A stretch of DNA of 64,000 bases, taken from contig OX235272.1 of assembly GCA_944472155.2 (NCBI GenBank), positions 81,102,020 to 81,166,019 of the forward strand. The letters are read 5' to 3'. Source of the stretch: Trichobilharzia szidati (Eukaryota; Platyhelminthes; Trematoda; Strigeidida; Schistosomatidae). The notes below the pieces were generated by a model. That model searched no databases. It worked only from the letters and a program-made list of their open reading frames with translations, and was not told where the DNA came from. A program made the position numbers and the translations under genes. Shown one piece after another: positions 20,741 through 32,109 of this stretch. Position 1 is the first letter of the stretch; each line of letters opens with the position of its first letter.

Positions 20741-20985
20741 TATCTATCTAACGTTAAATCATTACACACGAAATTTACTAGTTTGTAAAAAACAAATTTA
20801 GACTATTAGGGAAATTGAAGTCTGCTACGATTGGTTTGTTTAGACGACTGCCTCTTCAAGGTCATGTATTTCATACACATTAACTTACATAAACATTTTT
20901 CAAACGACATGTTAAACTGAGTATTTTTTTTTCCAAACATACCTAACTAAGCATCATAGCAGCTTTTTTCTTTATTTTACGTTAG

Positions 20986-21554
20986 AACCGAGTGCAGCAC
21001 AGGAGGAACAACAATCTTCAAAAGAAACCAATGACGCAGGGAAGACATCAACTAGAGCAAATAATAACTGTAATGAAATATCTAATGGAAAAAATATCAC
21101 TTATCACATGAATCAAGTACAAAAAAGCGATTTATTACCACTACACTATGTATTCTATGTTGAAGACAATCAAAAAACACTCAAAGCATTTGTACACGGC
21201 GGTAAAATCTCATCGATTGCCTACGATACACAATGTCATGTCTACTATCATGCAAGACACAAGCATATAATTCAGTCAGTTAAAACTTGTGAACAAAATA
21301 TGCGATCAGTGCATGCTAAAAAGAATATGAAATATGCAAGTGATGATTATGATAACAATAGTAGTATCAGCAGTAGTAATACTATACATAATAGCAGAAT
21401 AACTGAACCAGCCTTGTTTTATCAAGGTAAACAAGTACGTCCAGTGACTGTAGCAGCACCAAATATGCATAAACTGAAACAATTCTTAGAAATGCTTGAT
21501 ATGCATTATCCAGAATTTGAAGCTAGTGCATTTTTATATGATCATTTAGTATGA
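20986..21554 (+). CDS. Terminal exon of the gene starting at 3575
   Basis: The acceptor is a strong pyrimidine run followed by GTTAG (20964-20985). Starting with two bases that complete the exon-1 codon (G+AA, Glu), the frame stays open for 188 further codons to TGA at 21552-21554. It begins with a polar Ser/Asn/Gln-rich linker and then a more conserved-looking segment with alternating hydrophobic residues (LPLHYVFYVEDNQKTLKAF, GGKISSIAYDTQCHVYYHA). After a Ser/Asn-rich spacer comes a compact C-terminus (HKLKQFLEMLDMHYPEFEAS). The GGKIS...TQCHVYY spacing faintly recalls a KH-like fold, but this is only a guess. An AATAAA lies about 200 bp downstream. Confidence 0.75.
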
Positions 21555-21750
21555 TGTATGAAAATGAAAGGAAATTTCAAGTTTAAATGTTATTGTTCAA
21601 TCTGTAGATTATAAAGTTAATCCATGTGTCTACTTGAATAATTGATGTCACTATTATTGACGATACCCTAACTATGCTGATGTTTTGATAAAAAATAATT
21701 ATACACTGTGTGTAATGTGAATATGTAGATATCAGTGTTACCTTTAACTG

Positions 21751-21756
21751 AATAAA
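21751..21756 (+). terminator. AATAAA polyadenylation signal of the gene ending at 21554
   Basis: Perfect AATAAA 197 bp after the stop codon, the first one downstream on this strand. It fits a short AT-rich 3' UTR. Confidence 0.55.
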
Positions 21757-21837
21757 GGTGGAAATTGCAATACATGTAAATATATACAGTGTGTTAGCAG
21801 TATCGTAGTAAAACTTGACTATTATATGTGATATTAC

Positions 21838-22335
21838 ATCAGCTGAGATGGTTAGGACATGTGTTACGCATACATGGCTAGTGATCGCCTTCTCCACAAT
21901 GGGCAATGTTAGCTGATATAGGGTCAGCCTGGAAAAGAGCTAGCGGCGGTCAAACCAAAACATGGCACCAGTCGATGAAATCTACAACAGTTAGTCTAAG
22001 CCACGTAGGAAGGTGTAGACTGGCTACCTGGTTGGGGTCCTCGGGGCGGTAAAAACCAATGAAGGCTGGAAACAATTGGTGATATGGCTCAAAATCGTTC
22101 TCACTGGCTGGTGCAGATGCATCCACTCCTTGTAACTTATCATTTCCAATGAAACTGTATTGTTCGTCGTTATTACTATTCCTTTGTCCCACACCTCTGT
22201 TTACTGTCTGTATTATGCATTTCTTTTTACTTTCTTCTCTTGCTTTGTGTGCTACATGGAGTGTAGCGACTTGAACTCTCGCACATATGTGCAAAGTTCT
22301 ATGTCGAAAATAGACAGACAGACAGATTATATCTG
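21838..22335 (+). mobile_element. 5'-truncated LINE of the (CAGA)n-tail family
   Basis: It starts at the codons for LRWLGHVL, runs through the Gly-Ser-rich and MAQNRSHW-like region and ends GTTCTATGTCGAAAATAGA plus CAGACAGACAGA. It is co-linear with 10550-11012. A short piece of the same length class as many dead-on-arrival copies. Confidence 0.65.
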
Positions 22336-22834
22336 ATATAAGCTGAACTTTGATAAGTGATTGGGTCCGTGTTTTTGTCAAGCTTATTGATATCTTCAGT
22401 GATAACTGCATTATGAAGTCTCTTGGGTACAGTGTCTAGGTTACACACCATGGATAGGCTGTGGAATTTTGAAAAGATTGATCTTGAACCACTACAAGTA
22501 CTTCTTTTTGAAGTGCTCAGATATTCTTACTTTATTCAACTTAGTTTGGATTTAATTGTTGAGATGTTTTTGATTCAGTTTTTATCTAAATGTCAATTGA
22601 CGCTTTTGCAATCCAGTAGCCGTGTAGCCTGTTTGTTCTTAACATAATCCGTATTGATAATAAAAGTGGTTTCTCTTCATCTCATGATGATGATAATAAT
22701 ATCGTGATTAACTTGTCAAATGGCAGCAATTTTGTAATTTCCTGTTATTATCTAATTAATAAGTATCAGCTTTGTTATAAGAATAAAACTCAGGTGCTGG
22801 GGTAGTGCATAATTCCATATTATCATAATTATTG
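22336..22834. other. Intergenic, nothing recognised
   Basis: No gene, tRNA-like box or repeat could be assigned. Confidence 0.4.
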
Positions 22835-23835
22835 TTGTTCCCTTTGGTTCCAAGTGGAACATACGGCTTCAACAGAATATCTTCACTTTGTCCTATTCTT
22901 TGGGGTCCTTTCTAGCTGATCCCAAGATTTCACATAATCTCTCATCTCCTCTTCACATGGTCTTCTCCATGTCATACTCGAACCTACACCCAACTCTTCG
23001 TTTACCACTCGGGTTACACTCGAGGGCCTGGCGCGCCATGTCACCCACTGTTCTACTCAGTATGTATCCGATTCACCTACATTTTATTTGGAATGTGTTG
23101 AGCCATAGGTTCTTGAAAGATTTGTTCCCAGAGTTTCTTGTTACTAATTCTCTGTTGCCATGTAATCTTCATTGTGGAGTGAAGGCAGATGTTGATGAAA
23201 GTCTGCAACCTGTTCGAAACCCTCTTAGTGGTGCAATAAGTTACTGAACCATATAGAAGAATTGACTTAACGTTTGTGTTGGAAATCCGAATTTCATTCT
23301 TCATGCTGAGTGCAGAAGATTCCTAAACTGATTTCAGACCGATGAAGATTTATCTCGCCTTTCCAATCCTGACTGGCTTTGACTTCCTTATATGTGACAT
23401 CAGCTGTAGTTGTAACGATGCTGACTGACTAGATAAGTGAAGGAAGTGACCTATTTCAAATTTCTTTATTTGATAACTGTTGACGCTTGTTGTTGATTGG
23501 TTGGTTATCTTCATCAGCCCTGTCTTCTCTATGTTCACTCGAAGTCCTGCTTTTTCTACTTCTTCTGTCAACTTGTTTGTTTTCGCTTGTAAGTCTTGTA
23601 GTTTGTGTGATTACAAATTTCAATCATTCGTGATATCTAAATCTTCTAGAGTCTGCATATCAGCTCAGCATATTCCTGTTTTCTAGCTCCCCCATCACTG
23701 TCTGTTGCACAATCAAGTCCACCAGAATTAAGAATATTATCGTGGATAATAGTAATCAGTCTTGTCTCACTGCTGTATTCACTTCAAACGCTTTGTCGAG
23801 TTTTCTGTTGCGGGTCACCTGACAAATGGCACTGT
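22835..23835 (-). mobile_element. RTE-clade LINE 3' fragment
   Basis: The minus strand begins (3' end) with the TGTTCCACTTGGAACCAAAGG tail near 22845-22870, then the C-terminal RxxRPR-like region, the IFNTNVKSILLYGS-like stretch at 23250-23290 and the EKAGLRVNIEKTGLMKIT palm/thumb stretch at 23510-23570. Several frameshifts. Confidence 0.7.
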
Positions 23836-25139
23836 CATTATTCCATAATAGAATAATTTTATTTGAGAAAACATACAAGTAATACAGTCATATTTATTTA
23901 CTTATGACAATTCATTGTTCACAAACGCATCAAGATTTCAACTGTCTTTAGTTTTCATCAGAAAAACAGCAGATATTGGTGTAATATGGATTCTGGAGTT
24001 TGAAATAAAGATTTTTGTGTTGAAGATAGATCTAGTTTTTTCTCGTTTGAAGTGAGATGGTTCAATTCTTTTTTGCGACAAATTGTTGTCTGATGTCGGT
24101 GTATCGCCTACTCCTTCGTCTTCAAGAGCTTCCATAATTATTTTTAATTTCCACACTTCCTTTTACACTTTGTGTCTCAGCTGTTACAATAAGCATTTTA
24201 GAAGGTTTGCTTATTATCTCTGCTCCGATTACTGGCTTGGATATTCTCCACTTGAATTTCACTTCTGTTATTATTACATCATTCTCTCTCACTGGCGTGC
24301 GGTCCTCAGTCCAGTAGAAGGAACTGAGTATTTTTAGTCTAACGCTTCACTGTAATATGTTGTATCACTAAAAGTTATTCAGGAAAAATGGTTGTACTCG
24401 AATAGAATCCCTCTGACAGACAAAGTTCCTGAATTTCAGAACACACACAGAAGCAAGTAGCATTTAAAAGACCATGAAACAATAGAGATTTATAGCTAAG
24501 GATGAGTATGAGAATTAAGAGGTCACTGTTAAACATTTCACTGCCATAATCCAATTTCAAAGTTAGGAGAACGTCAGTTTCCATATCTACAGCACAAATT
24601 AATTACTGGGTGGAGATCAATATAATTTTGTGCAGGAATATAGAATGCTGGTAATAGGAGACTCTTTCATTGCTCAAGTTCTATGTTTGTTGATAGTGGA
24701 GATGAGTGTTATATCAGCACAATCAATCAGTGAAGGAAGTAACTAGTTTTGACTGTATAAGGTAGCTTGGACATTTAGAACGCATAACGCGACAGAATTT
24801 CTGCTGATAAGGAATGATTAAAAACAGGTTTGGGATAGTCGAGACAAAAAACAGTATAAATTCAGTAAATCTTTCTCTTGGTTTAATCCTAACAAGCAGG
24901 TGTAGAATGCCTGCTTCAGGTTCTTCAATTGCATAGAATTAATGTCTTGAGAATCATGGTGTTATGACTCAGTACTACTCATAATTGAGGACATTTACTC
25001 ACTCATTAACATAATCGAGATCATGTTGCTGAATCCCTGTCTGGGAAAAATCAAAAGGCAGATAGCTGTTAGGACAGTACGTTTAAATTACCAACAACAG
25101 ACGAGTATTCAGTTATTCGACAGTTTTTTTAAAACTTCT
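23836..25139. other. Intergenic, nothing recognised
   Basis: Open frames of 60-85 codons occur on both strands but show no splice context, family resemblance or biased composition. Confidence 0.4.
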
Positions 25140-25293
25140 TTTACGTTCCCAGTGGAAAATAGGGCTTCAAGCTAGAGGCTTGAAGTTTCGGTAGCAGGGG
25201 TGTTTGTTTTTACAGGTTGAGGTTGCCAGGCCCATGCCCAACCATCCCTCTCTACCGGTCTTATTACTGGCTTAGCGAGGTAAAGGAGTGCGT
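25140..25293 (-). repeat. 5'-truncated SINE of the tRNA-Gly/RTE family
   Basis: On the minus strand it starts in the last bases of the tRNA-like head (CCGACGCACTCCTTTACCTC) and continues with the same body and RTE-like tail as the copy at 15913, including AAACTTCAAGCCTCTAGC. The copy at 15913 and this one are close relatives. Confidence 0.75.
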
Positions 25294-26015
25294 CGGTAAA
25301 GTACAAAAATGAACGCCTTATTTTAAGATACTAAGAAAATAAACGATGCATATACCAGAGGAATCATTTTGAATTTTTAGCTCATTGCTGTCTTAATATC
25401 TAGTTACCTGCATATTATGGAATTTGTGAAAATGCATTCACCGAAATGCACCAATCATCAATTCGCATGGAATAGGGTCGAATCAGTGTAGGAGAAGAAA
25501 ATGAAATTTAAAGAACTATTGAAGACGGAAAATTGATTAACGTGGAGTTAATTTGGTTGGTGGCGGCTAACAGTAGAGTTGAAGACGCACATACCCTACC
25601 TACTTTTTGAGACTCATCAGTTTGATGTACCTGAGTTTCTAGTGAGTGGTGATGTTCACATTGATACTCGGACCTAGCACCCATTGTTTCAAGCACTGAA
25701 GGATTATCCACTAGACTACTGTTAGTCAGCACCAATCAAAGAAACTTCATGTTACCCCTTGAAATCATCGAAGCGTCCACAGAAGGAGCCAACATGTCAA
25801 CAGAGACTGAACACTTCGGGACAACGTAATCAAGCAATGCAAAAAGTGGAAGTAACCTCAAGAAACGAAAAAAATACTGAACAACCGAATTGTTAAATTG
25901 GCGTTGGAATATGCCACGGATGGTCAGCCTCAATTCGCATGTACAGATATAAATATGGTGTTTTGTGGAAAATGGGTTGTCGTACAAAAAGTTATTACTG
26001 ACTAGTGTTTATATT
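25294..26015. other. Intergenic, nothing recognised
   Basis: No coding or repeat signal recognised. Confidence 0.4.
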
Positions 26016-26017
26016 TA

Positions 26018-28205
26018 TTTATTATTCCCTTGCGTTCCGAGTGGAACATACGGTTTCGACAAATCTCCACTTTGTTCTGTTTTCTGCCATCCTCTTCAGC
26101 TGGGTCCACGACTGACCAAACTGTCTCACCTCTTCCTCACACGATCTACTCCATGTCACCATAGGACGACCAACGCGACGCTTCCCATTTAGATTCCACT
26201 CGGGGGCCTGGCGTGCCATGTCATTCGGCGGCCTCCTCAATGTGTGGCCGATCCATCTCCATTTTCTCCTACATATTTGTTGCACGATAAATTCTTGGTT
26301 GGCTTGTTCCTATAGTTTCTTGTTGCTAATCCTTTTTGGTCAGCCGTTTGACCTTCAGTATGGAGCCAGAGAAGGCAGCTGTTGAGAAAAGTGTGTAACT
26401 TGTTGGAAATGCTTTTCGTGACACGTAGTGCAAGTTTCTGATCCGTATAGAGGAGCTGAATGACTTCACTTTCGTGTTGAAAATTCGAATCTAGATTTTT
26501 ATGCTGAGTTAGTGAAGACGATTTCCAAACTGGTTTCAGGTTGACGCAAGCGTATCTTGCCTTTCCGATTCTAACTTTGACATCGTCGTCCGTTCCGTCT
26601 GTAGTTGAAACGATGCTTCCTGGACAGGTAAGTGAAGGCTGTGACCTCTGTTAAATCTCTCTCGTTGATGGTGATTTGTGCTGGTTGTTGTTGCTGTTGA
26701 CTGGTTATCTTCATCACCTATGTCTTCTCTGTCCTGTTTTCGCTGCCTCTTCAGCCAGTTGGTTGGTTTTCGCCTGTGACTCTTAGAGTTTGTGTGACAT
26801 TAGATATATATAGCCTGCGAAATCCAAATATTCTAGAGTCTTCTTATCGGTCGTCCAGCGTATTCCTGACCCCTCGCCCCCAACAGTCTGACGCATAATC
26901 CAGTCCACCACAGTTAAGTATATCATCGGTGATAAGACGCTTCCAGCTTTGTCTTACTCATGTATTCACTTCCAACGCCTCGCTGAGTTTCCCGTTGTGG
27001 ATCACTTGATACGTAGCGTTGTCATATAGCTGTTGAATAAGGTTGATAAAGACTTGAGGTATGCCGTAGTGTTGAAGCAGTTTTCAAATTGCTTCTCGGT
27101 CTATGCTGTCAAAGGCCTTTTCGAAGTCGATGAAGTCGTTGAAGTAGACATTTGACTGCTATTCTATGCTTTGTTCTGTGATGTTGTTGCGTAGAGTTTC
27201 AATCTGATGAGCACATGATTTGCCTTTCTTGAATCCAGCTTGTTCTGTGCTGGCGGAGCTCTGCATTCCTTTATTCTCTCCAGGATGATGCGACTTAGTA
27301 TTCTACTTGGCATGAAGAAGAGAATGATTCCACGTCAGTTCTTGCAGAGTGAGGCCTAAGTCACCCTTCTTTGGTAATTTGACGAGGTAGCCCTTCTTGC
27401 AATCAGTAGGCACCTATCCTTCTTTCCAAAATTTTTGTAGTAATGGAGTGAGAACATCTACCGTAATCTCTGGGACCGTCTTCAGTGCTTCGGGAGGAAT
27501 GCCGTCTGGTCCTGCTGCCTTCCTGGACTTCAGTAACTTGATCTCATTCAGGATTTCTTCTTTCGTTGTAGGAGTGGTGTCCACTGGCATTTCCGTGCGT
27601 GCTGTTGGTGGTATTTCTGGGCGAGTTTCCGGTGGTGGTTGATTCAAGTGTTCCTTAAAGTGATCAGCCCATTGTTTTATTTGTTTCTCCTCCTTGGTGA
27701 TCAGGTTCCCTATAGCATCTTTTATTGGTTTCATCATCTGGGTTGATCTCTTTCCGGATAGAAACTTGGTTATCTGATATAGTGTCCTGTTATCTGTTTT
27801 GCCTGAGGACTGTTCTGCTTCAGTAGCCGGCCAGTGTGTCGTAGAACTGTTGTTTGTCTTTTCTAGCAATCTTCTTCACTTCTTTAGTCAGTGCAGTGCA
27901 CATTGAACTCAACTTCTCCTTATGTTGCCTATCTTTGTACTGAGTCATTTTCTCTTTCACTATCCTTCTCTCCTCTCTTATAATAGCTTTCAGGTATCCA
28001 TTGACAGACATTAGTTGTCTTGTCTGTTCCTTCTTCCCAGAACAGTTGTATACGTTTCCTTAAATATCATTTTCAGAGAGTTCCAATGTTCTTCCATGCA
28101 GGTTTCTTCAGTGATGCCACGTAGTGTGTCCGACTTTACTCTGATCTGACCTGTAGCGAAGCTATTCCTTGTAGTCTTGAATTACAGTGACCTGTCTCCA
28201 TATCG
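26018..28205 (-). mobile_element. RTE-clade LINE, 5'-truncated, about 2.2 kb
   Basis: In minus orientation: the KAAGPDGIPPEALK palm entry at about 27480-27530, the FEKAFD-type catalytic motif near 27115-27135, and the C-terminal RKWRWIGHTLRRPPND, RRVGRPMVTW segment at 26022-26285, ending in the TGTTCCACTCGGAACGCAAGG tail at about 26030-26055. The endonuclease domain is absent and frames are broken. It belongs to the same clade as 42335-45639, but is clearly diverged from it. Confidence 0.75.
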
Positions 28206-28266
28206 TTATGGATATCGTTTTGTTTTTCATTCATTGGGAAATACAAAAACCTTTATTACGCTGAAT
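28206..28266 (+). repeat. Penelope-like element 3' tip
   Basis: ATATCGTTTTGTTTTTCATT followed by CATTGGGAAATACAAAAACC matches the outer end of the inverted arms of the element at 61.4-62.7 kb. Only this tip is present, next to the truncated RTE copy. Confidence 0.5.
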
Positions 28267-28892
28267 ACTTTGTCTACTTACACCATCACGGAATTATGTT
28301 ACCTATAATTCCTATTTGTAATTTGACGTCACTGTGAGAAAAGCGTGTTCAGAATTTTCGTGACTTATATTTCGATACTACTTCGAATGTACTCAGTTGA
28401 AAAGAATCCAGGATATAAAACAAGCTCATATTATCTTACGAATATGTTCGTTCTTTCTTTGTTCAGACTTCACTTCACATACGGTAAGTACACTAGTAAA
28501 TAGTATCGACAGGTTTGAGTAGTCTCATAGATTCATTCTATACATAAATAACAATAAAAAAAGCTTATCTCCAGTAAATGAGCGAAAATAGGTGTAACAT
28601 ACGAAGAAGTTTAAACAAAATACGTAAATATAAAAACTATTTAATTTGAAATCAGCACCACTGAGGTTTATAAAAGTGTTAATAGAGTACTGAAACACAA
28701 TATAATGATATGTGTTAAGAGAAAGCCGAACCAACTTTCACTGGATTAACAAAACACGATTCACCTACTGCAGTCAGATCTATGGCTGAAGAGATTAGTT
28801 GGATGGGAAATTAATATGATAATAATTGCCAACAGCGGGGAAACCTGTTGCACCGAATATATAGAACAAGATTTTCAAGTATTGTTTCTTGT
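28267..28892. other. Intergenic, nothing recognised
   Basis: AT-rich, no gene assigned. Confidence 0.4.
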
Positions 28893-29150
28893 AGGGATTT
28901 TGTTTGATTGGTTGGAGGATTTCATAATGAGCTGATATCAGTTAGAGAACCATTAGAAAATCAGCTGGGAGTACTGGATAGCTGTTTCGTCAGTCTAGTT
29001 TGGTACTCTTTATCAGTGCGCACCCACCCCAACTGTGTTCGAACCCAGGACCTTCCGGTTACAAAGGGAACTCCAATGGTTCTCTAACTGATGTTAGCTC
29101 ATGATGAAATCCTGTAACAAGTCAATCAAATCCCTACAAACCAACGCTAT
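28893..29150. repeat. Sm-alpha-like SINE with duplicated inverted 3' end
   Basis: Positions 28893-29068 are a minus-oriented copy: box B GGTTCGAACAC-like, stem I GCACTG/CAGTAC-like, ATAAAGA core, CAAACTA loop and GAA ACAG. From 29069 a plus-oriented 3' body begins (CCAATGGTTCTCTAACTGAT) and runs to CAAATCCCTACAAACCAA. The outer ends are therefore complementary (TTGTAGGGATTT at the left, AAATCCCTACAA at the right). Confidence 0.65.
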
Positions 29151-29407
29151 TTTAATTCTCAACAATAACTACAAAAACGTCAACCTTACAGTTTCTCTAG
29201 TGACTACGTTGAAACGAATCGCCTTGAAAGTGAAATTATGGATTATACCCGATACACTTTAGACTGACAGTAGATGATACAGAGTTCCTATCTGTAACAT
29301 CGTTCACTCTAATATCAAGCAATAGATACTCTATATGAACTGTCGTCACGATTTGACAGAATAGTTTTAAAATATTCGGGCGCCGAGTGAGAAGTAGACA
29401 TTTGTAA

Positions 29408-29905
29408 AAGTTATATTTGTAAAATCTCAGCGAGATTGAAGTGAGCGTATCCAACGTTTCGTTCGGCAATCTGGTTCGAACTTCTTCAGGGAAATTAATC
29501 GAAATTAACATAACAGAGGTTTATATATATACCGCATATACACAAATATTTTCATATTCAGTTATCTAGGACCATGAACTTTTAGTCGAACGTAATCACT
29601 AAAATTCTGATGCAAAAAAAAGTACACTTTGTTTAAAGCGTTTAACAAAAGTAGACCAATATTTGTAAGTTCGAGGTCAAATTTTGATCACAGCTCATAC
29701 TATTTTGTTTATTAAACATGTTGATACCTGTTTCATGACTCATGATTGGACAAAGTTTTCAAAAACAAGAGATGTGCCTTTTATATATAAACCTCTGTTA
29801 TGTTAATTCCGATTAATTTCCCTGAAGAAGTTCGGACCAGACTGTCGAACGAAACGTTGGAATTACTGATTTCAACCTCGCTGAGATTTTACAAATGGAT
29901 ACTCC
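29408..29905. repeat. Long inverted repeat, arms about 120 bp
   Basis: The left arm 29408-29531 includes ATCTCAGCGAG, CCAACGTTTCGTTCGGCAA, GAACTTCTTCAGGGAAATTA and AACATAACAGAGGTTTATAT. The right arm 29781-29905 carries their near-complements in reverse order. About 250 bp separate the arms. The layout equals that of the Penelope-like copies with inverted ends, but no endonuclease code remains between the arms. Confidence 0.65.
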
Positions 29906-30124
29906 AGTACAAGGTAAAGCCCCGTCAGAATGTTATTTGAAATTATTCCTTCTCTAGAATCCATCAAATCGAATACTTTTGGGTAAAAATAAAGACACAT
30001 AATCAACAACTAATAAGTACGAGTGAAGACTTTAACAGCATTACATTACTATATAGAATGCTGTGTAATATTGAATCAGGCATGCTAACATTATTATCAT
30101 ATGGTAACTTCACATTTTTATGTT

Positions 30125-30680
30125 CACTGAATCTGCATATTCAAAATACAAACTTGGTGCAATATAGGCACCAAGAAGATGCATCATACAGTAATATTAA
30201 TATCGGACTGCAATCAGGGAGTCGTGATTTACCCACTGGTGCTAACCTAACACGGGTATCCTTCATCCCAAGACGCCACTTCATAGACTGACTATCTTTC
30301 TGCCTTCTCCATTTAGTCCCAGGACTAGAGAACTAAGACCAGCACGGAAGCCTCTACGGTGACATTCGTGAAACACATGTTCAAGCCACCGGATTCGGTG
30401 TTTCCAGATGACGACACCCAATGAGTGTTTATCTTTACTGTGTCTAAACACACACTGCCTGACCTCAAAACTACTCACACACTGATGCCGTCAAACGCAA
30501 GCGATGATTGAATACGTAGAGTCACCGAACATCCTCAGTTCGGAAAGGCCAGATTTCACAGGCATAGAGCAAGACTGAGTGCACTGAAGCATTGTAAGCT
30601 AGACGTCTGACAGTCAGACTGACATCGCGAAGGCGTCAGAGGTGGCTCAGATTGGCTTATGCCGCTCTAGCTCTCAAGGG
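30125..30680 (-). mobile_element. LINE C-terminal fragment and 3' end
   Basis: The minus frame at 30281-30478 contains VVIWKHRIRWLEHVFHECHR, a decayed version of the (R)LRWLGHV signature near the end of LINE polyproteins. The 3' end near 30130-30190 (CTTCTTGGTGCCTATATTGC) matches the minus-strand fragment at 61755-61850, which ends in an AAAT-rich tail. Confidence 0.5.
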
Positions 30681-31040
30681 TGTGTGCAGCTACTGGTTGC
30701 CACCAATCTTCTAACAGTACTTTTCACTTAGACGGCGTAAAGCATACACCATACTCAAAGACACTGACCGTCAACAGACTAAATGTGATATGGACAGCCT
30801 TCACGGTATCAGATGCATTATTAAATCAAATCCGTCGGACCACTCCTATTTTATATACGAAATATTAATAAGTTAAGGTATGAATGGCTAAGTCAACTTC
30901 CCAAACTATTTATTCAACCATATTTCAGGATTTTAAGTAGTGTGGATAGAATCCAACAATGAGTGGACGTATACATCTACAATATATCAAAATAATGATC
31001 ATATCAGTAAAACGAAGAAATGTGAAAGGCAGCAATAAAA

Positions 31041-32109
31041 AATAGCCACCAACTGCAGACGACCTTGAAACGACCAATCAGATTCTTTCAGTTAAAGAGT
31101 GGCATAAAATTAATAAAAAAGTGTATTTATAATATATACACGTAATAAAAATGAGTTATACAGGATAAATGTTTTTAATATGCTGCAAATACTGGTCCCA
31201 ATTTCTGATAGGAGTGGTTATAGACATATCAAATCAATGTCGATACAAAAACTCATCTAAATGACTACATACCATATTATTTCGGGAACCGTTTACCATT
31301 CTTATACGTTTTTTGAAGTGAGACTAAAATCCTTCAATGGGATTTATGTGTGTTCCTGTCATGGGATCCACCAATTCAGAAGAATGGTTGACTTTGTGGT
31401 GAATATAGCCTAGTGATGATAAATGAGAATAACCTCTCCATTCGTCTGTGTGAATAGTAGTTCCTGGGAGGACTAGTCGCCGTATAACTGGTATTAAGAT
31501 ATCAGAACTTCTGTTCGGGATGCATTCTACAAACCCTTTGCGAAGATTTGTCTAGTAAAGTCCCAGCACCTAAACATGGTTTGCTCTACTCCTGCCGCGA
31601 TTCATTTTTCACTTAATAAGTACAATTTCGTCAGTATGCACGACGACGCCAACTCCCCCAAGTATAGAGGTGATCCCGTTTAGCTTTGTTACTGATACCA
31701 CTGCACTGTTGAAATCTTTGTATTCTCCACCTCTGCAGCTGTAGCAGATACTGGTCGCTTTAGTAGCCAGTTGTTGCATATGCGCAGTATTTTACTGAGG
31801 GACAGTTTCGATTTGGAGTAGAAAGTATCTAAAAAACCACCATAATGTACGACTTACCAACTCGCACAGATTTCCTCATATAACAGTGGTTGCATCTAAA
31901 TGCGTAGCCGTCAATAGCCCGGTAATACTTTTGTAGCGTCATTATCCCTCCACATATGCAGGTTTTAGACCACCCTATCAACCCATTTTCCACAGAAGTT
32001 AAAAACCCAATCTGGGTGTAACTTGCAACGAAGTTCATGAACAGCATCCATTATGAATGGTGAACGATCTGATTGGTCGGTTCAAGGTCATTTGACTTCG
32101 GTGTCTACT
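31041..32109 (-). mobile_element. Degenerate Merlin-type DNA transposon with recognisable terminal inverted repeats
   Basis: Terminal repeats: 31061-31083 (GACCTTGAAACGACCAATCA) and 32067-32089 are complementary at 22 of 23 positions, with weaker similarity for about 20 bp outward. Between them the minus strand reads a transposase. First a zinc-ribbon (CICGG...FRCNHC) at 31890-31960, then LSLSKILRI, a first acidic motif HTDEIVLIK, the second motif PGTTIHTDEWRGYSHL near 31430-31475, and the third, THINPIEGF, followed by a stop where a Trp codon is expected. All three catalytic acids of the DDE set are readable, but frameshifts and stops make it dead. Merlin/IS1016-like elements are known from schistosomes. 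Confidence 0.75.
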
